Assembly: GCA_016841425.1 (NCBI GenBank)
Contig: JAENZE010000005.1
Coordinates: 124,001-188,000, forward strand
Origin: Syntrophomonas sp.
GTDB taxonomy: Bacteria; Bacillota; Syntrophomonadia; Syntrophomonadales; Syntrophomonadaceae
Direction: 5' to 3'
Length of the DNA stretch: 64,000 bases
Position 1 is the stretch's first letter. Each line of letters begins with the position of its first letter. The translations under genes were made by a program, and so were the position numbers. This document shows, in pieces, positions 9,063-17,358 of this stretch. Below the pieces are notes generated by a model. That model ran no database searches. It saw nothing but the letters and a program-made list of their open reading frames with translations, and was not told the origin of the DNA.

Positions 9063-9394
9063 AGCTTATCATATTAGATTATCAAACATCAATATATTTC
9101 TAAAATTTCCCTGGGGCTTTTTCCCACATTGACAAAATTCTAACTAATTTAAAATTCAAGTCCGAAAAGATAATTAAACCGGGTTGCTCTTGAATCTGAA
9201 AATAGATAGAGGGCAGCCTTTTTTTAGGAAACCCATATTAAAGTTTTTTTTAAGTATTTGTCGGGAAGTTGTAGTAGTATGAGAGCCTGACTCCTTTTAT
9301 TCAGTCTTTTCGATTTAACGTATGAAATATTACCTTGCTGCACATTCTAGATAAGGAAGCAATTAAACCAACTATTAATCTTAAGGTGGTGTAG
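9063..9394. other. Intergenic stretch, no gene seen
   Basis: This 332-base AT-rich stretch separates the riboswitch leader from the CDGSH gene and should hold both divergent promoters. The only structure noticed is on the plus strand at about 9181-9228: GGGTTGC with TCT pairs imperfectly with AGA and GGGCAGCC and is followed by seven T, so it could end a short transcript. I see no start codon with a convincing ribosome-binding site. Confidence 0.4.
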
Positions 9395-9604
9395 ATGGTG
9401 TCAGAAAGTAGAATCCAGATTTTAAGCAAAGGCCCGGTTATTGTGGCTGGACACGTTGATGTGGTTGATGACAACGGCAATAGCATAAGACGGCAGGAGC
9501 CAATGGCCATATGCCGCTGCGGTCAATCACAAAATATGCCTTTTTGTGACGGAATTAGTAAAGGTCATATGAAGGTATGTACAAGAGCAGAATCCATTCT
9601 ATAA
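9395..9604 (+). CDS. CDGSH-type iron-sulfur protein
   Basis: A 69-residue protein with the iron-sulfur motif CRCGQSQNMPFCDG followed by H (residues about 46-64). This is the C-x-C-x(9)-C-D-G-x(4)-H pattern of CDGSH/mitoNEET-like proteins, whose three Cys and one His bind a [2Fe-2S] cluster. The usual CDGSH core here reads CDGISKGH, so the Ser-His pair is altered but the His ligand spacing is kept. ATG 9395 follows AAGGTGGT. It stands alone between the B12 riboswitch and small genes of unknown function; electron transfer or redox sensing is a family-level guess. Confidence 0.85.
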   Translation: MVSESRIQILSKGPVIVAGHVDVVDDNGNSIRRQEPMAICRCGQSQNMPFCDGISKGHMKVCTRAESIL

Positions 9605-9770
9605 AATAGTGGATTAAAAACAATGTAGATAGATCTTTTATCGGCTGTAGAATGGGCATCCTGATGGGATCGGTCCGCTTCATATAGTAATCAAAGCCGA
9701 GCGCGTTTGGTGGAAGAATTTCTTGCTATAGTAACTGAAAGTCCGGGCAGATTATGAAGGAGGTCACAAA

Positions 9771-9983
9771 ATGGATGAAAGAGATATTATTAATTCCGCT
9801 ATATCCCATATTAATAACGCAAAAACAGAAATAGAGAATTTCTCCAGGTATAATCCAAATCAGAGCTCCCTTGCTGAGTTGGACCTGGCTTATCACTCGC
9901 TAAATAAAAGCATCCGTCATTGCCAGGGTGTTTTTGGTCCTACCACCATCAAGGATATAAGATCTCTTTATATGCAGAGATAA
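9771..9983 (+). CDS. Small protein of unknown function (copy 1 of a paralogous pair)
   Basis: 70 residues, soluble, mostly helical by composition, with a very strong ribosome-binding site (AAGGAGGTCACAAA before the ATG). I do not recognise the family. It shares the blocks SHINNAKTEIENF and LAELDLAYHSLN with the smaller gene at 10344-10520, which reads SHVNMAKREIENF and IAELDLAYNSLN, so the two are paralogs. Copy 1 carries about 15 extra C-terminal residues. The conserved helical core with one Cys (RHC/NHC) may be an oligomerisation unit; the function is unknown. Confidence 0.7.
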   Translation: MDERDIINSAISHINNAKTEIENFSRYNPNQSSLAELDLAYHSLNKSIRHCQGVFGPTTIKDIRSLYMQR

Positions 9984-10119
9984 ATAAGCTGCCCAAATAC
10001 GAAAAACAGAAGTAGCGATGGAGGGTTGATAGATCGATCTTATATCCCTTTCTCATATTAACGAAAAAAATCGATTACAGATAGTTCCTATCTCAATAGA
10101 TGGAGAGACTACCACCTGG

Positions 10120-10296
10120 ATGCTGTATAAACTTGCCAATATTCCAATAATTGGCCACTTGTTCTTGAATTGGGCAAAAAGGAGAACACTTAATCGTTTA
10201 CCTTATCTTTTAAAATTGGGTAAAGATTTACGGACGGGCAATTCAGGGGATAATAAAGAATTGATTGTGGCCGCTAAACCATATCGCAAGGGATGA
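10120..10296 (+). other. Possible small or decayed ORF between the paralogous small genes
   Basis: The frame is open from about 10032 to the stop at 10296 (88 codons) with protein-like content (IVPISIDGETTTWMLYKLA, then WAKRRTLNRLPYLLK), but no ATG, GTG or TTG with a ribosome-binding site occurs before the internal ATG at 10120. It may be the 3' part of a gene that lost its start. I do not recognise the family. The rest of the 9984-10343 gap shows nothing else. Confidence 0.3.
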
Positions 10297-10343
10297 AAAT
10301 GATAAAGTTTCTTATCAGCTGCAGCGAAAGGAGGTGATAGTTA

Positions 10344-10520
10344 GTGGATCAAAGGACATCTGTACAATCAGTAATATCTCATGTAAATATGGCTAAGAGG
10401 GAAATCGAAAACTTCCCTAAAACTGGTCTAAGCAAAAAATCAATAGCTGAGCTGGATCTTGCCTACAATTCGCTCAATGACAGCATCAATCACTGTAATA
10501 CAGCCATGCAAAGTATATAA
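10344..10520 (+). CDS. Small protein of unknown function (copy 2; GTG start)
   Basis: A 58-residue gene starting at GTG after a near-perfect ribosome-binding site (AAAGGAGGTGAT, 7 bases before the start). The protein aligns along its length with the product of 9771-9983: SVISHVNMAKREIENF, then SIAELDLAYNSLNDSINHC. Short size and the GTG start make it easy to miss. A clear terminator follows directly, so it is probably the last gene of a short transcript. Function unknown. Confidence 0.7.
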   Translation: MDQRTSVQSVISHVNMAKREIENFPKTGLSKKSIAELDLAYNSLNDSINHCNTAMQSI

Positions 10521-10527
10521 GGACAAT

Positions 10528-10556
10528 AAGGCAGTTGGATAGTCCAACTGCCTTTT
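10528..10556 (+). terminator. Intrinsic terminator after the small paralogous genes
   Basis: AAGGCAGTTGGA and TCCAACTGCCTT form a perfect 12-bp stem with a 3-base loop (TAG), followed by a short T run. It lies 8 bases after the stop of the GTG-start gene. Confidence 0.9.
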
Positions 10557-10926
10557 AATGTTTTTATATCCACCCTAATACGTACGCTCCCAGCGGAATA
10601 GTAACTTACGTAGATTTATTATTAATACATTCCTGAATATGATAGAGCACTTCCATCCCCCTCCTGGTTTAGCCCTCCGGTTATTTCGTTGTTTCTGCCA
10701 TTAACACGTTTAGAAAAGATTAAAGACATGGCAGTAGTAAAAATAGCAGTCATAACGGGAGGTGCAGGACATCGGTTCGTTCTGTGATTATACAGGTAGT
10801 TCACATTGTCGGTTACGGGATATTGAAATAATAACATTGTATGTGATACTGTAAAAATGTCTTGAACATATCCTAATAGTTAAACGTATTTTTCGAACTA
10901 TTTAGAAAAGGTTAGGGGTGGGTTTT
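10557..10926. other. Intergenic stretch, no gene seen
   Basis: About 370 bases between the terminator and the NRDE gene. A minus-strand open frame of 71 codons (10622-10837) has low-complexity, non-protein-like content and no ribosome-binding site. The last 60 bases probably hold the promoter of the NRDE gene. No repeat or RNA structure was recognised. Confidence 0.4.
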
Positions 10927-11700
10927 ATGTGTACGGTTCTTTGGGCCAGTGACTGTCATACCCAATACAAGCTGGTGGTAGCGGCCAACCGCGATGAATT
11001 TTATAAGCGTCCCACCCTGCAGGCAGCATTCTGGCCTGATAATCCAAAGCTATTGGCGGGAAAAGATATGCAGCATGGCGGCACCTGGATGGGGATAACT
11101 ACTACCGGACGTTTTGCCACTCTGACCAATTACCGGGATCCTTCCAACCACAATCCGCGTGCCTTATCCCGTGGACATCTGGTACAAAAATATTTGGAAG
11201 GTAACCTGGAACCTGAAGACTATCTGGATAATCTGATAGATATGAAAGATGAATTTAACGGCTTTAACCTCCTGGCAGGCACTCTGGATGACTTGTATTA
11301 CTTTTCCAACCTTGAAAAACTGGTCCGCAAAGTGGCAAGAGGCTGTCATGGACTCAGTAATAGTTTGCTGGATGTACCCTGGCCCAAAGTGAGCCGGGGA
11401 ATAGAAGCTCTCTCGGCCTGCCTGCAGAAGCGTACTATCGACCCGGAAGACTTGTTTGAGTTGATGTCTGATAGGCATCAGCCACCCGACCATGAACTTC
11501 CTGAAACCGGGGTCAGTCTAGAGCTGGAAAGACTGCTGGCTCCTGTTTATGTTGAGATGAAGGATTACGGTACCAGGTCCACCACAGTGATACTAGTAGA
11601 CCGCAGCAACTATGTTCAGTTCTGGGAGCGAAGTTTTGTTCCCTGGCAGTCCGCTACCTGGACTGAGGTCCATTATGAGTTTAAGATAAACAATGGCTAA
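10927..11700 (+). CDS. NRDE/TANGO2 family protein
   Basis: 257 residues beginning Met-Cys-Thr, with the NRDE motif (AANRDEFYKRPT, about residues 23-34) and GGTWMGITTTGRFATLTNYR near residue 55, the hallmarks of the TANGO2/NRDE family. Eukaryotic members are linked to Golgi organisation and haem or lipid handling; bacterial members have no settled role. ATG 10927 is chosen over GTG 10918 because AGGGGTGG lies at the right distance and because the conserved Cys then follows Met directly, as in the family. Confidence 0.85.
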   Translation: MCTVLWASDCHTQYKLVVAANRDEFYKRPTLQAAFWPDNPKLLAGKDMQHGGTWMGITTTGRFATLTNYRDPSNHNPRALSRGHLVQKYLEGNLEPEDYLDNLIDMKDEFNGFNLLAGTLDDLYYFSNLEKLVRKVARGCHGLSNSLLDVPWPKVSRGIEALSACLQKRTIDPEDLFELMSDRHQPPDHELPETGVSLELERLLAPVYVEMKDYGTRSTTVILVDRSNYVQFWERSFVPWQSATWTEVHYEFKINNG

Positions 11701-11846
11701 TTGAATATTAACTTCTTTGCGCGGAAGTTATTCTCTGGACTCAAGGTAAAGCTTATTAAAAGCAAGCCCCATCAAATTGTTGACACCTCAGGGCCTTTTT
11801 GCCTATCCAATAGCCATAGGGCCTTGGGACAAAAGTCTGTCAGCAG

Positions 11847-11923
11847 GCCACAGGGGGACGTTTTTATTGTGGCCTTCTACTGCTAGTGTTAAGAAGGCCA
11901 CAATAAAAACGTCCCCCTGTGGC
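11847..11923. repeat. Large palindrome of the GGGGACG-core family
   Basis: Two perfect 32-base inverted arms (11847-11878 and 11892-11923) separated by 13 bases. Each arm has its own smaller stem, GCCACA with TGTGGC, around the core GGGGGACGTTTTT. It is one of eight related sites in the window and explains the apparent open frames here. The rest of the 11701-12025 gap shows nothing else. It may also act as a transcription terminator. Confidence 0.9.
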
Positions 11924-12025
11924 TCCCTGTTCCCCGAGATTTTTCCAGTGCATAAAGGCTCCAATCCTTGGCAAACTAATTTATATATTCCATATTAGGA
12001 AGTACTCAAATCATAAGGAGTCTTT

Positions 12026-13591
12026 ATGCGCTACATAAATAAAAAAACCAGGCCCGAGGCATATATGCAAGCAGAACAGCTGGTTACTCAAGCTATTTCT
12101 GCGGATATCCAGGAAAATATCGATCGGCTGAAGATTCTGCTTAATAAGTGTTCTGATGCAGTGATAAGAGAATTCACATTCGGCCGGGAGCACAGCACCA
12201 GAGGTGTGCTGTTGTACTTCGATGGACTGTCTGATAAAGCAGAAATTGAAGGCCATCTGCTTAAATCCCTGCTTCTGGAGTTGGGCATGCTGGAGGAAAC
12301 CGTACCTTCCCTGGATCAGGCTGACCCTCTGTATTTAATAATGGAACGATTCTTATCCCTGTCCCAGACCGAGTTCCTGGCTACCCTGGAAGAAGTGTGC
12401 TATCGGATGAATTCTGGGGATGCAGTGCTGCTTCTGGATGGCTCCATTCAAGGGCTAGCCGCTGGAACTCGTTTATGGCAGAGCCGGGCTATACAAACTC
12501 CTGAAAACGAATTGACTATCCAGGGCCCCAAAGACGGGTTTGGTGAGACCCTGCGTTTTAATACCGGTCTTATAAGACGCCGGTTGAAGACTACTCAATT
12601 GAAAACCGAAGTGTTAATACTGGGAAGGTTAAGTAAAACTGATGTCATGCTTTGCTATATTGAGAATATTGCTCCGGAAAGCCTCATCGCTGAGGTAAGA
12701 AAACGTCTATCTAATATAGATGTAGACGCAGTACTGGATACCAGCTATCTGGAAGAATTCCTGGCTGACACCAGGCTGACTGTTTTTTCTCAGGTGGAAT
12801 ATACCGAGCGCCCGGACCGGGCTTGCTCACACCTGCTGGAGGGGAGGATATGTATAATGGTGGATGGTTCACCTATGGCCCTAATAGCGCCGATTACATT
12901 TCCCCAGTTCCTGATTTCACCAGAAGATTATTATCAGAATTTCATTGCGGGATCTTTATATCGGTTATTGCGTCTCCTGGCCTTTTTCGCTACCCTGTTG
13001 ATACCCTCTCTTTATGTAGCCATTATAACCTATCATCATGAAATAATTCCTACTCAACTCTATCTAACCATCGCTTCCACTAGAGAAGGGGTCGTTTTTC
13101 CTGCTGTAGTGGAAGCTTTGTTACTGGAGATAACTTTCGAACTACTAAGAGAAGCCGGCTTAAGATTGCCCCGGGCTATAGGCCCGGCGGTGAGCATAGT
13201 AGGAGCTTTGATAATAGGGGATGCTGCGGTAAAAGCAGGCCTGGTCTCGTCTCTAATGGTAGTAGTGGTAGCTTTTACCGGTATTGCTTCCTTTACCATA
13301 CCTGCTTACAATGCCAGTGTTATTATTCGGACCGTGCGCTTTGGTTTCCTGATAGGTGCTGGAATCCTTGGGTTACCGGGTATAATCGTGGTCTCGCTGA
13401 TTATACTGATAAGGATGGAATCTCTGCATTCCCTGGGTAAACCCTATTTATCGCCCCTTTCCCCTATTAACCCGGCCCAGCTTTCCGATGTGCTGGTTCG
13501 ACGTCCCTGGACCATGACCACCCAGCGTCCGTATACCCCGGGAATGAATAATCAAAGACGGCAGAGTAAATCGCCGGAGAGCGGGGTCTAG
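12026..13591 (+). CDS. Spore germination receptor A subunit (GerA family)
   Basis: 521 residues, the usual size for GerAA/GerKA-type A subunits of nutrient germinant receptors in the spore inner membrane. The N-terminal two thirds is soluble (IREFTFG near residue 46, VLILGRLSKTD near residue 194, ICIMVDGSPMALIAP near residue 277). The C-terminal part has about five membrane segments, with TREGVVFPAVVEALLLEI near residue 350 and the RLPRAIGPAVSIVGALIIG block near 375, both typical of the family. A proline- and arginine-rich tail follows. The ATG has AAGGAGT 6 bases before it. First gene of an A-C-small-B cluster. Confidence 0.95.
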   Translation: MRYINKKTRPEAYMQAEQLVTQAISADIQENIDRLKILLNKCSDAVIREFTFGREHSTRGVLLYFDGLSDKAEIEGHLLKSLLLELGMLEETVPSLDQADPLYLIMERFLSLSQTEFLATLEEVCYRMNSGDAVLLLDGSIQGLAAGTRLWQSRAIQTPENELTIQGPKDGFGETLRFNTGLIRRRLKTTQLKTEVLILGRLSKTDVMLCYIENIAPESLIAEVRKRLSNIDVDAVLDTSYLEEFLADTRLTVFSQVEYTERPDRACSHLLEGRICIMVDGSPMALIAPITFPQFLISPEDYYQNFIAGSLYRLLRLLAFFATLLIPSLYVAIITYHHEIIPTQLYLTIASTREGVVFPAVVEALLLEITFELLREAGLRLPRAIGPAVSIVGALIIGDAAVKAGLVSSLMVVVVAFTGIASFTIPAYNASVIIRTVRFGFLIGAGILGLPGIIVVSLIILIRMESLHSLGKPYLSPLSPINPAQLSDVLVRRPWTMTTQRPYTPGMNNQRRQSKSPESGV

Positions 13592-13593
13592 CG

Positions 13594-14769
13594 ATGGCCA
13601 GGAAGATAATCATCTCTATTATGCTGATCTTCATTACAATTCTGTGCGGATGTTTCGATAAACTTGAGGTCAACCAAACCATAGTGGTTGTTGCTCATGG
13701 CTGGGATCTGCAAGGACAAAACAAGCTGCTATCGGCTCAATTAGCACTTACTCCACCCCGGGAAGGACAATTAGAACCTGGGCCCAAATTTCAGGTGGTG
13801 TCAGCGGCTGCATCTACCTTTGCCGAAGCAGGCAGAAGATTATCTCTTTCCCTGCCCCGCCGTCCTCTGTGGTCTATGGCTGATACTATTATAATAAGCG
13901 AAAAACTGGCTCGAGAGGATAGCGCCTTGTTTGTTGATACTGCCACGCGTAATCCCAGGATTCGCTATAATGTATCTTTGTTCCTATCCAGAGGATCTTC
14001 ACCGGAAGATATTTTTAATATAGAAGTCCCCCCGGAGAATTATTCGGGCACTGCTTTAGAAAAGTTGATTGAAAACCAAACTGCCCAGGCCGGTATATAT
14101 ATCCCAGTTGATATGAAAGACTTCCTTTATAAATTATCCGCTCCGGGTATAGAACCGATAATCCCTCAGATTATGATAGAAGGCCAAGGGGGCCAAAAGA
14201 AACTGACTCTGCAGGGTACTGCGGTGTTCAAGGATCGAAAAATGGCAGGCTCTCTCGATGAACAACAAACCCGGGGACTGGCTTTACTCAATCCGGGTAC
14301 CATTAAAAAAACCATATTCAACATTAAAAGTCCGTTAATCAGCGAAGAAGAAAATGAACCGGTTAATATCTCTGAAATTATAGCCCTGGAATTAACTGCT
14401 TACCAAACCAGGGTAAAACCAGTAATAAATGGAGAAAGTATACTAATGGAAATAACCATAGAGGCCGAAGGCAATCTTATCGAAGACAATATTATCCGGG
14501 AACTGGGCCATCCAGAAACAATAAGAAAAATTGAACTGGCAGCCAATCAGGCTTTGGCCTTGGAGGTACAAAGCTGTATAGACCAGGCCCAGGCTTTAGA
14601 AAGTGATATATTGGGCTGGGGGCAAACTATCAGCCGCAGCCATCCCGAGACCTGGCAGCAGTTGGAACCCGGCTGGTCCGAGATCTTCGCCGGGACAAAA
14701 AGCGATATTAAGGTCGAATATAAACTAAGACATACTTATCTGCAGAAAAAAGCCTTTAGTTTTAAATAA
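13594..14769 (+). CDS. Spore germination receptor C subunit, lipoprotein (Ger(x)C family)
   Basis: 391 residues starting two bases after the A subunit gene. The N-terminus is a lipoprotein signal (MARKIIISIMLIFITILCG then Cys), followed by FDKLEVNQ, the family's normal start after the lipid-linked Cys. WSMADTIIISEKLARE lies near residue 90 and the family C-terminal domain ends near SHPETWQQLEPGWSEIF. C subunits sit on the outer face of the spore inner membrane and help assemble the receptor. Apparently intact. Confidence 0.93.
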   Translation: MARKIIISIMLIFITILCGCFDKLEVNQTIVVVAHGWDLQGQNKLLSAQLALTPPREGQLEPGPKFQVVSAAASTFAEAGRRLSLSLPRRPLWSMADTIIISEKLAREDSALFVDTATRNPRIRYNVSLFLSRGSSPEDIFNIEVPPENYSGTALEKLIENQTAQAGIYIPVDMKDFLYKLSAPGIEPIIPQIMIEGQGGQKKLTLQGTAVFKDRKMAGSLDEQQTRGLALLNPGTIKKTIFNIKSPLISEEENEPVNISEIIALELTAYQTRVKPVINGESILMEITIEAEGNLIEDNIIRELGHPETIRKIELAANQALALEVQSCIDQAQALESDILGWGQTISRSHPETWQQLEPGWSEIFAGTKSDIKVEYKLRHTYLQKKAFSFK

Positions 14770-14812
14770 CAAAAGAGTAAAGCCGCCATCGCAAAACAAA
14801 GGAGATTAATAA

Positions 14813-15013
14813 ATGATCTGGCTTTTTATCATCCTTATACTGGGTATAATCGCGCTGGACACGCCCAAATTGATTAAAGAACAATCCTATAAGGAACTGA
14901 TAACATTGGCAGTATTTTTGCTGTTTGGTATCTACCTGGGTATGGTGCAGTTATATGATCTGCCATTTTTCCCCGCTATGTGTAAATTGGCAGTCCTGCT
15001 GCAATACAGATAG
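14813..15013 (+). CDS. Small membrane protein in the germination operon
   Basis: 66 residues with two hydrophobic segments (residues about 2-16 and 29-47) and a short charged link (TPKLIKEQSYKE). The ribosome-binding site is AAAGGAG 9 bases before the ATG. It lies between the C and B genes of the germination operon, the place where some germination operons carry a small two-helix D subunit. I infer a similar accessory role from position and topology only; no sequence signature was recognised. Confidence 0.7.
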   Translation: MIWLFIILILGIIALDTPKLIKEQSYKELITLAVFLLFGIYLGMVQLYDLPFFPAMCKLAVLLQYR

Positions 15014-15066
15014 CTGGTTCTAAAACATTATCTATTAAGTAAATTTAGTGTTAGGAGGTTGGTCAG

Positions 15067-16185
15067 ATGCCTCAGGTTAGTAATAGACAGATACTGTGTA
15101 TCCTGTTTCTAACCATCGCACCCTGTTTTTTTGTATTCTGACCCAGCGTATTGGCAGAAGTTTCTGCTAATAACGCCTGGTTGACAATTCTGGCCACGTT
15201 TTTTCCAGGGCTCTTGCTGATCTATGTATATATCAATTTGCTGAAGAAAAGCTCCCAGCCCTTTCCCCTGATGCTGCAGGAGCATCTGGGGCGTGTGGCA
15301 GGCCTCATATTAGGAACAGGCTATATAATCATCTTTCTTATCCTGGCCTCATTTTACCTGCGCTTTTTTACAGAATTCCTGAGCGCTACCATACTAAGCA
15401 ATACACCGGCAAGTATATTAGTGTTGGCTTTGTTAATACCGGGTACATATGCTATTCGCATCGGTATTCAAATGGTGGCCCGGGTCAGCGAAGTGATTAT
15501 TGCAGTATTCCTGCCCCTGGCCATATTGTTGCTCTTAACATCAACAACTGAGCATCCAGACCTGAAGAACCTGATGCCGATAGGATTTATAAGCATACAT
15601 GATTTAAGCTATGGCGTCTATTTAAATATGTGGCATTTTGCTAATATGTTTATAATTCTCACCCTGGCTTATTTTTCCAGTGATCGCCCTAACGTTACTA
15701 GAACTCTGCTTAAATCTTTAGTAAGCCTGGTACTATTTTTAACTGCTGCTATAGCCGTATCAATCATTACCCTGGGATTTTCCCTCACCTCAGTTTCGAC
15801 CATGCCCCTTTTTGAAATTGCTCGTTCCGCATCCTATGCATCTTTTATAAGAAATACTGAGCCCTTGTTTGTATCTATATTCATGCTGGGTATTTTCATA
15901 TCTGTTGTCACTTTCTGGCTGATGACCTGCTACAGTACCCAGCAGATCTTCGGATTAAACGATTACCGCTTTCTGGCTGCTCCATCAGCAGTTATTATCG
16001 GCTTTGGCAGCATTCTGATCTGTCCCAATACTTATTTCCTTTTTGCCATTCTGCAGCATTCAGCACCTTTAGTTTTCGGGTCCTTCCTTGTAGCAGTACC
16101 GGTACTCCTATATATTCTGCTGCTGTTCAGGCGCGGAACAAACCAGGATGCGGGCAGCGGCCTGCAGCCCCCGAAAACGATGTAA
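15067..16185 (+). pseudogene. Spore germination receptor B subunit (GerB family), interrupted by in-frame TGA
   Basis: GerB proteins are ten-helix APC-superfamily membrane proteins that bind the germinant. The natural start is ATG 15067, after TTAGGAGG, and gives SNRQILCILFLTIAP, a typical GerB N-terminus. Codon 25 (15139-15141) is TGA. The same frame then runs on without a break (PSVLAEVSANNAWLTIL and onward) to 16185, with normal GerB content and length. A single base change explains it. Translation from the internal TTG at 15151 has no ribosome-binding site and would lose part of helix 1. Most likely a recent pseudogene or a sequencing error; stop-codon readthrough cannot be excluded. Confidence 0.8.
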
Positions 16186-16200
16186 ACCTGCCAGTATGGT

Positions 16201-17160
16201 TTAACCCTGGCCCTGAAAATAGATGCTAAGATAAGTGGTGGCACTGCTTTCAGTCCAGTAGTTAAGCCGGATATATCTTAAAAAGAAATCAGGCACCAGT
16301 ATCTTCATCTGTCCTGCCGGAACAACATCATCATTCCCTGCTGCATACATCCAGTTAATCCCATTGGGGCTTAATTCCAGGCGGGCCATAGCATCAGCCT
16401 CACCCTGATTTACAACACAAAAGGAATAGGTACTCATGTTCAAGACATCCTGTATTCCTGAGGCTTTGAGTTCCGGGCCAGCAACCACCTCTTCAGTAAC
16501 ATCCCGAACTATTCTTCTAAACTCAAAATCACCGGTAACGGTTACGGGATCAATAATTTTTTTTACCGATGATACAGTGTTAATGTTTAATCGTCCCCTG
16601 GCATCAGCATCAAGCCTTGCTACAGGAAAAGCTCTCCTAAAGACTATATTTGATACCCAAAAGGTAGCGATATCTTTAGTTCCCAGTTCTAAATAGGCAT
16701 AATCTGCGTCCGCGGGTACAGTCAGCAGACTGCAATAATAGTCTTGGCCCGGATGAAGCAGAAAATTAAGATAGCAGTATGATGCTCGGGTAGAGGAATG
16801 ACAGACAAAGTTGACTTTAATCGTTGCTGTAAACTGATGATGGGCTGTGAAAAACGCCCCAACTTCCCATACCTGTTTTTCATAAACTTCGACTCTATAA
16901 GAACGCTGCTGACATATAGCTGCGAGATGATTGGGTGACCGATTATTGATTTTTATACTAAACTTCTGGTTCTGATCTTCTTCCCACGACAAGGCAGCAG
17001 ATTTACTCTCTCTGCCTTTCTGCCAGCCAGCAGGGAAATTTCCTGCAGTATTTGCATAAACAAAATTGTGATTAAAAATTTGGTTCTTGCTTGATTCATA
17101 ATATGGTATATCTTCATGGTCAGTCGATTTGTCAAATTCCTCGTAATATAAAGAATCCAT
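16201..17160 (-). CDS. DUF6385-type protein with N-terminal beta-rich region
   Basis: 319 residues, no signal peptide or membrane segment. The C-terminal third (from about VTGDFEFRRIVRDVTEEV) ends FFLRYIRLNYWTES then YLSIYFQGQG. This matches the pattern of the smaller protein at 49477-49932 (FLRYARIAVTVSGG, then WYFQGRK), which I assign to the DUF6385 family. The N-terminal part (FVYANTAGNFPAGWQKG) looks like a carbohydrate-binding or coat-type beta-sandwich, but this is only inferred. ATG 17160 has AAGGAG upstream; the frame stays open to 17205. It borders the glycan locus, converging on gerB. Confidence 0.7.
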   Translation of the reverse strand: MDSLYYEEFDKSTDHEDIPYYESSKNQIFNHNFVYANTAGNFPAGWQKGRESKSAALSWEEDQNQKFSIKINNRSPNHLAAICQQRSYRVEVYEKQVWEVGAFFTAHHQFTATIKVNFVCHSSTRASYCYLNFLLHPGQDYYCSLLTVPADADYAYLELGTKDIATFWVSNIVFRRAFPVARLDADARGRLNINTVSSVKKIIDPVTVTGDFEFRRIVRDVTEEVVAGPELKASGIQDVLNMSTYSFCVVNQGEADAMARLELSPNGINWMYAAGNDDVVPAGQMKILVPDFFLRYIRLNYWTESSATTYLSIYFQGQG

Positions 17161-17358
17161 GTTCTCCCTACTCCTTAAGCTGCTCTCCATAATATGCATA
17201 ATCATAATAAAATCTTAACTCTTCTTTTCAAAGGATAATAAGCTGCTTTCTATGTATCCTATTCCCATAACACCAATTTGGTTATAGTGTAAAACCATTA
17301 TGAATATATTTTTATTAATTTAAATACTACTTTTACCAGTCCCTCAGGAGGTAAGGCG

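Noticed and set aside
9605-9770. Possible short coding remnant before the small paralog
   Set aside because: A short open frame ends at a TGA near 9757, but it has no start signal and no recognisable content.
10622-10837. 71-codon open frame on the minus strand
   Set aside because: No ribosome-binding site and composition unlike protein; it lies across the NRDE gene promoter region.
11701-11998. Two overlapping plus-strand open frames
   Set aside because: Both are produced by the large palindrome at 11847-11923, not by a gene.
15139-15141. TGA in gerB as a selenocysteine codon
   Set aside because: No SECIS-like hairpin directly after it and no reason for selenium in this membrane helix; nonsense change is simpler.
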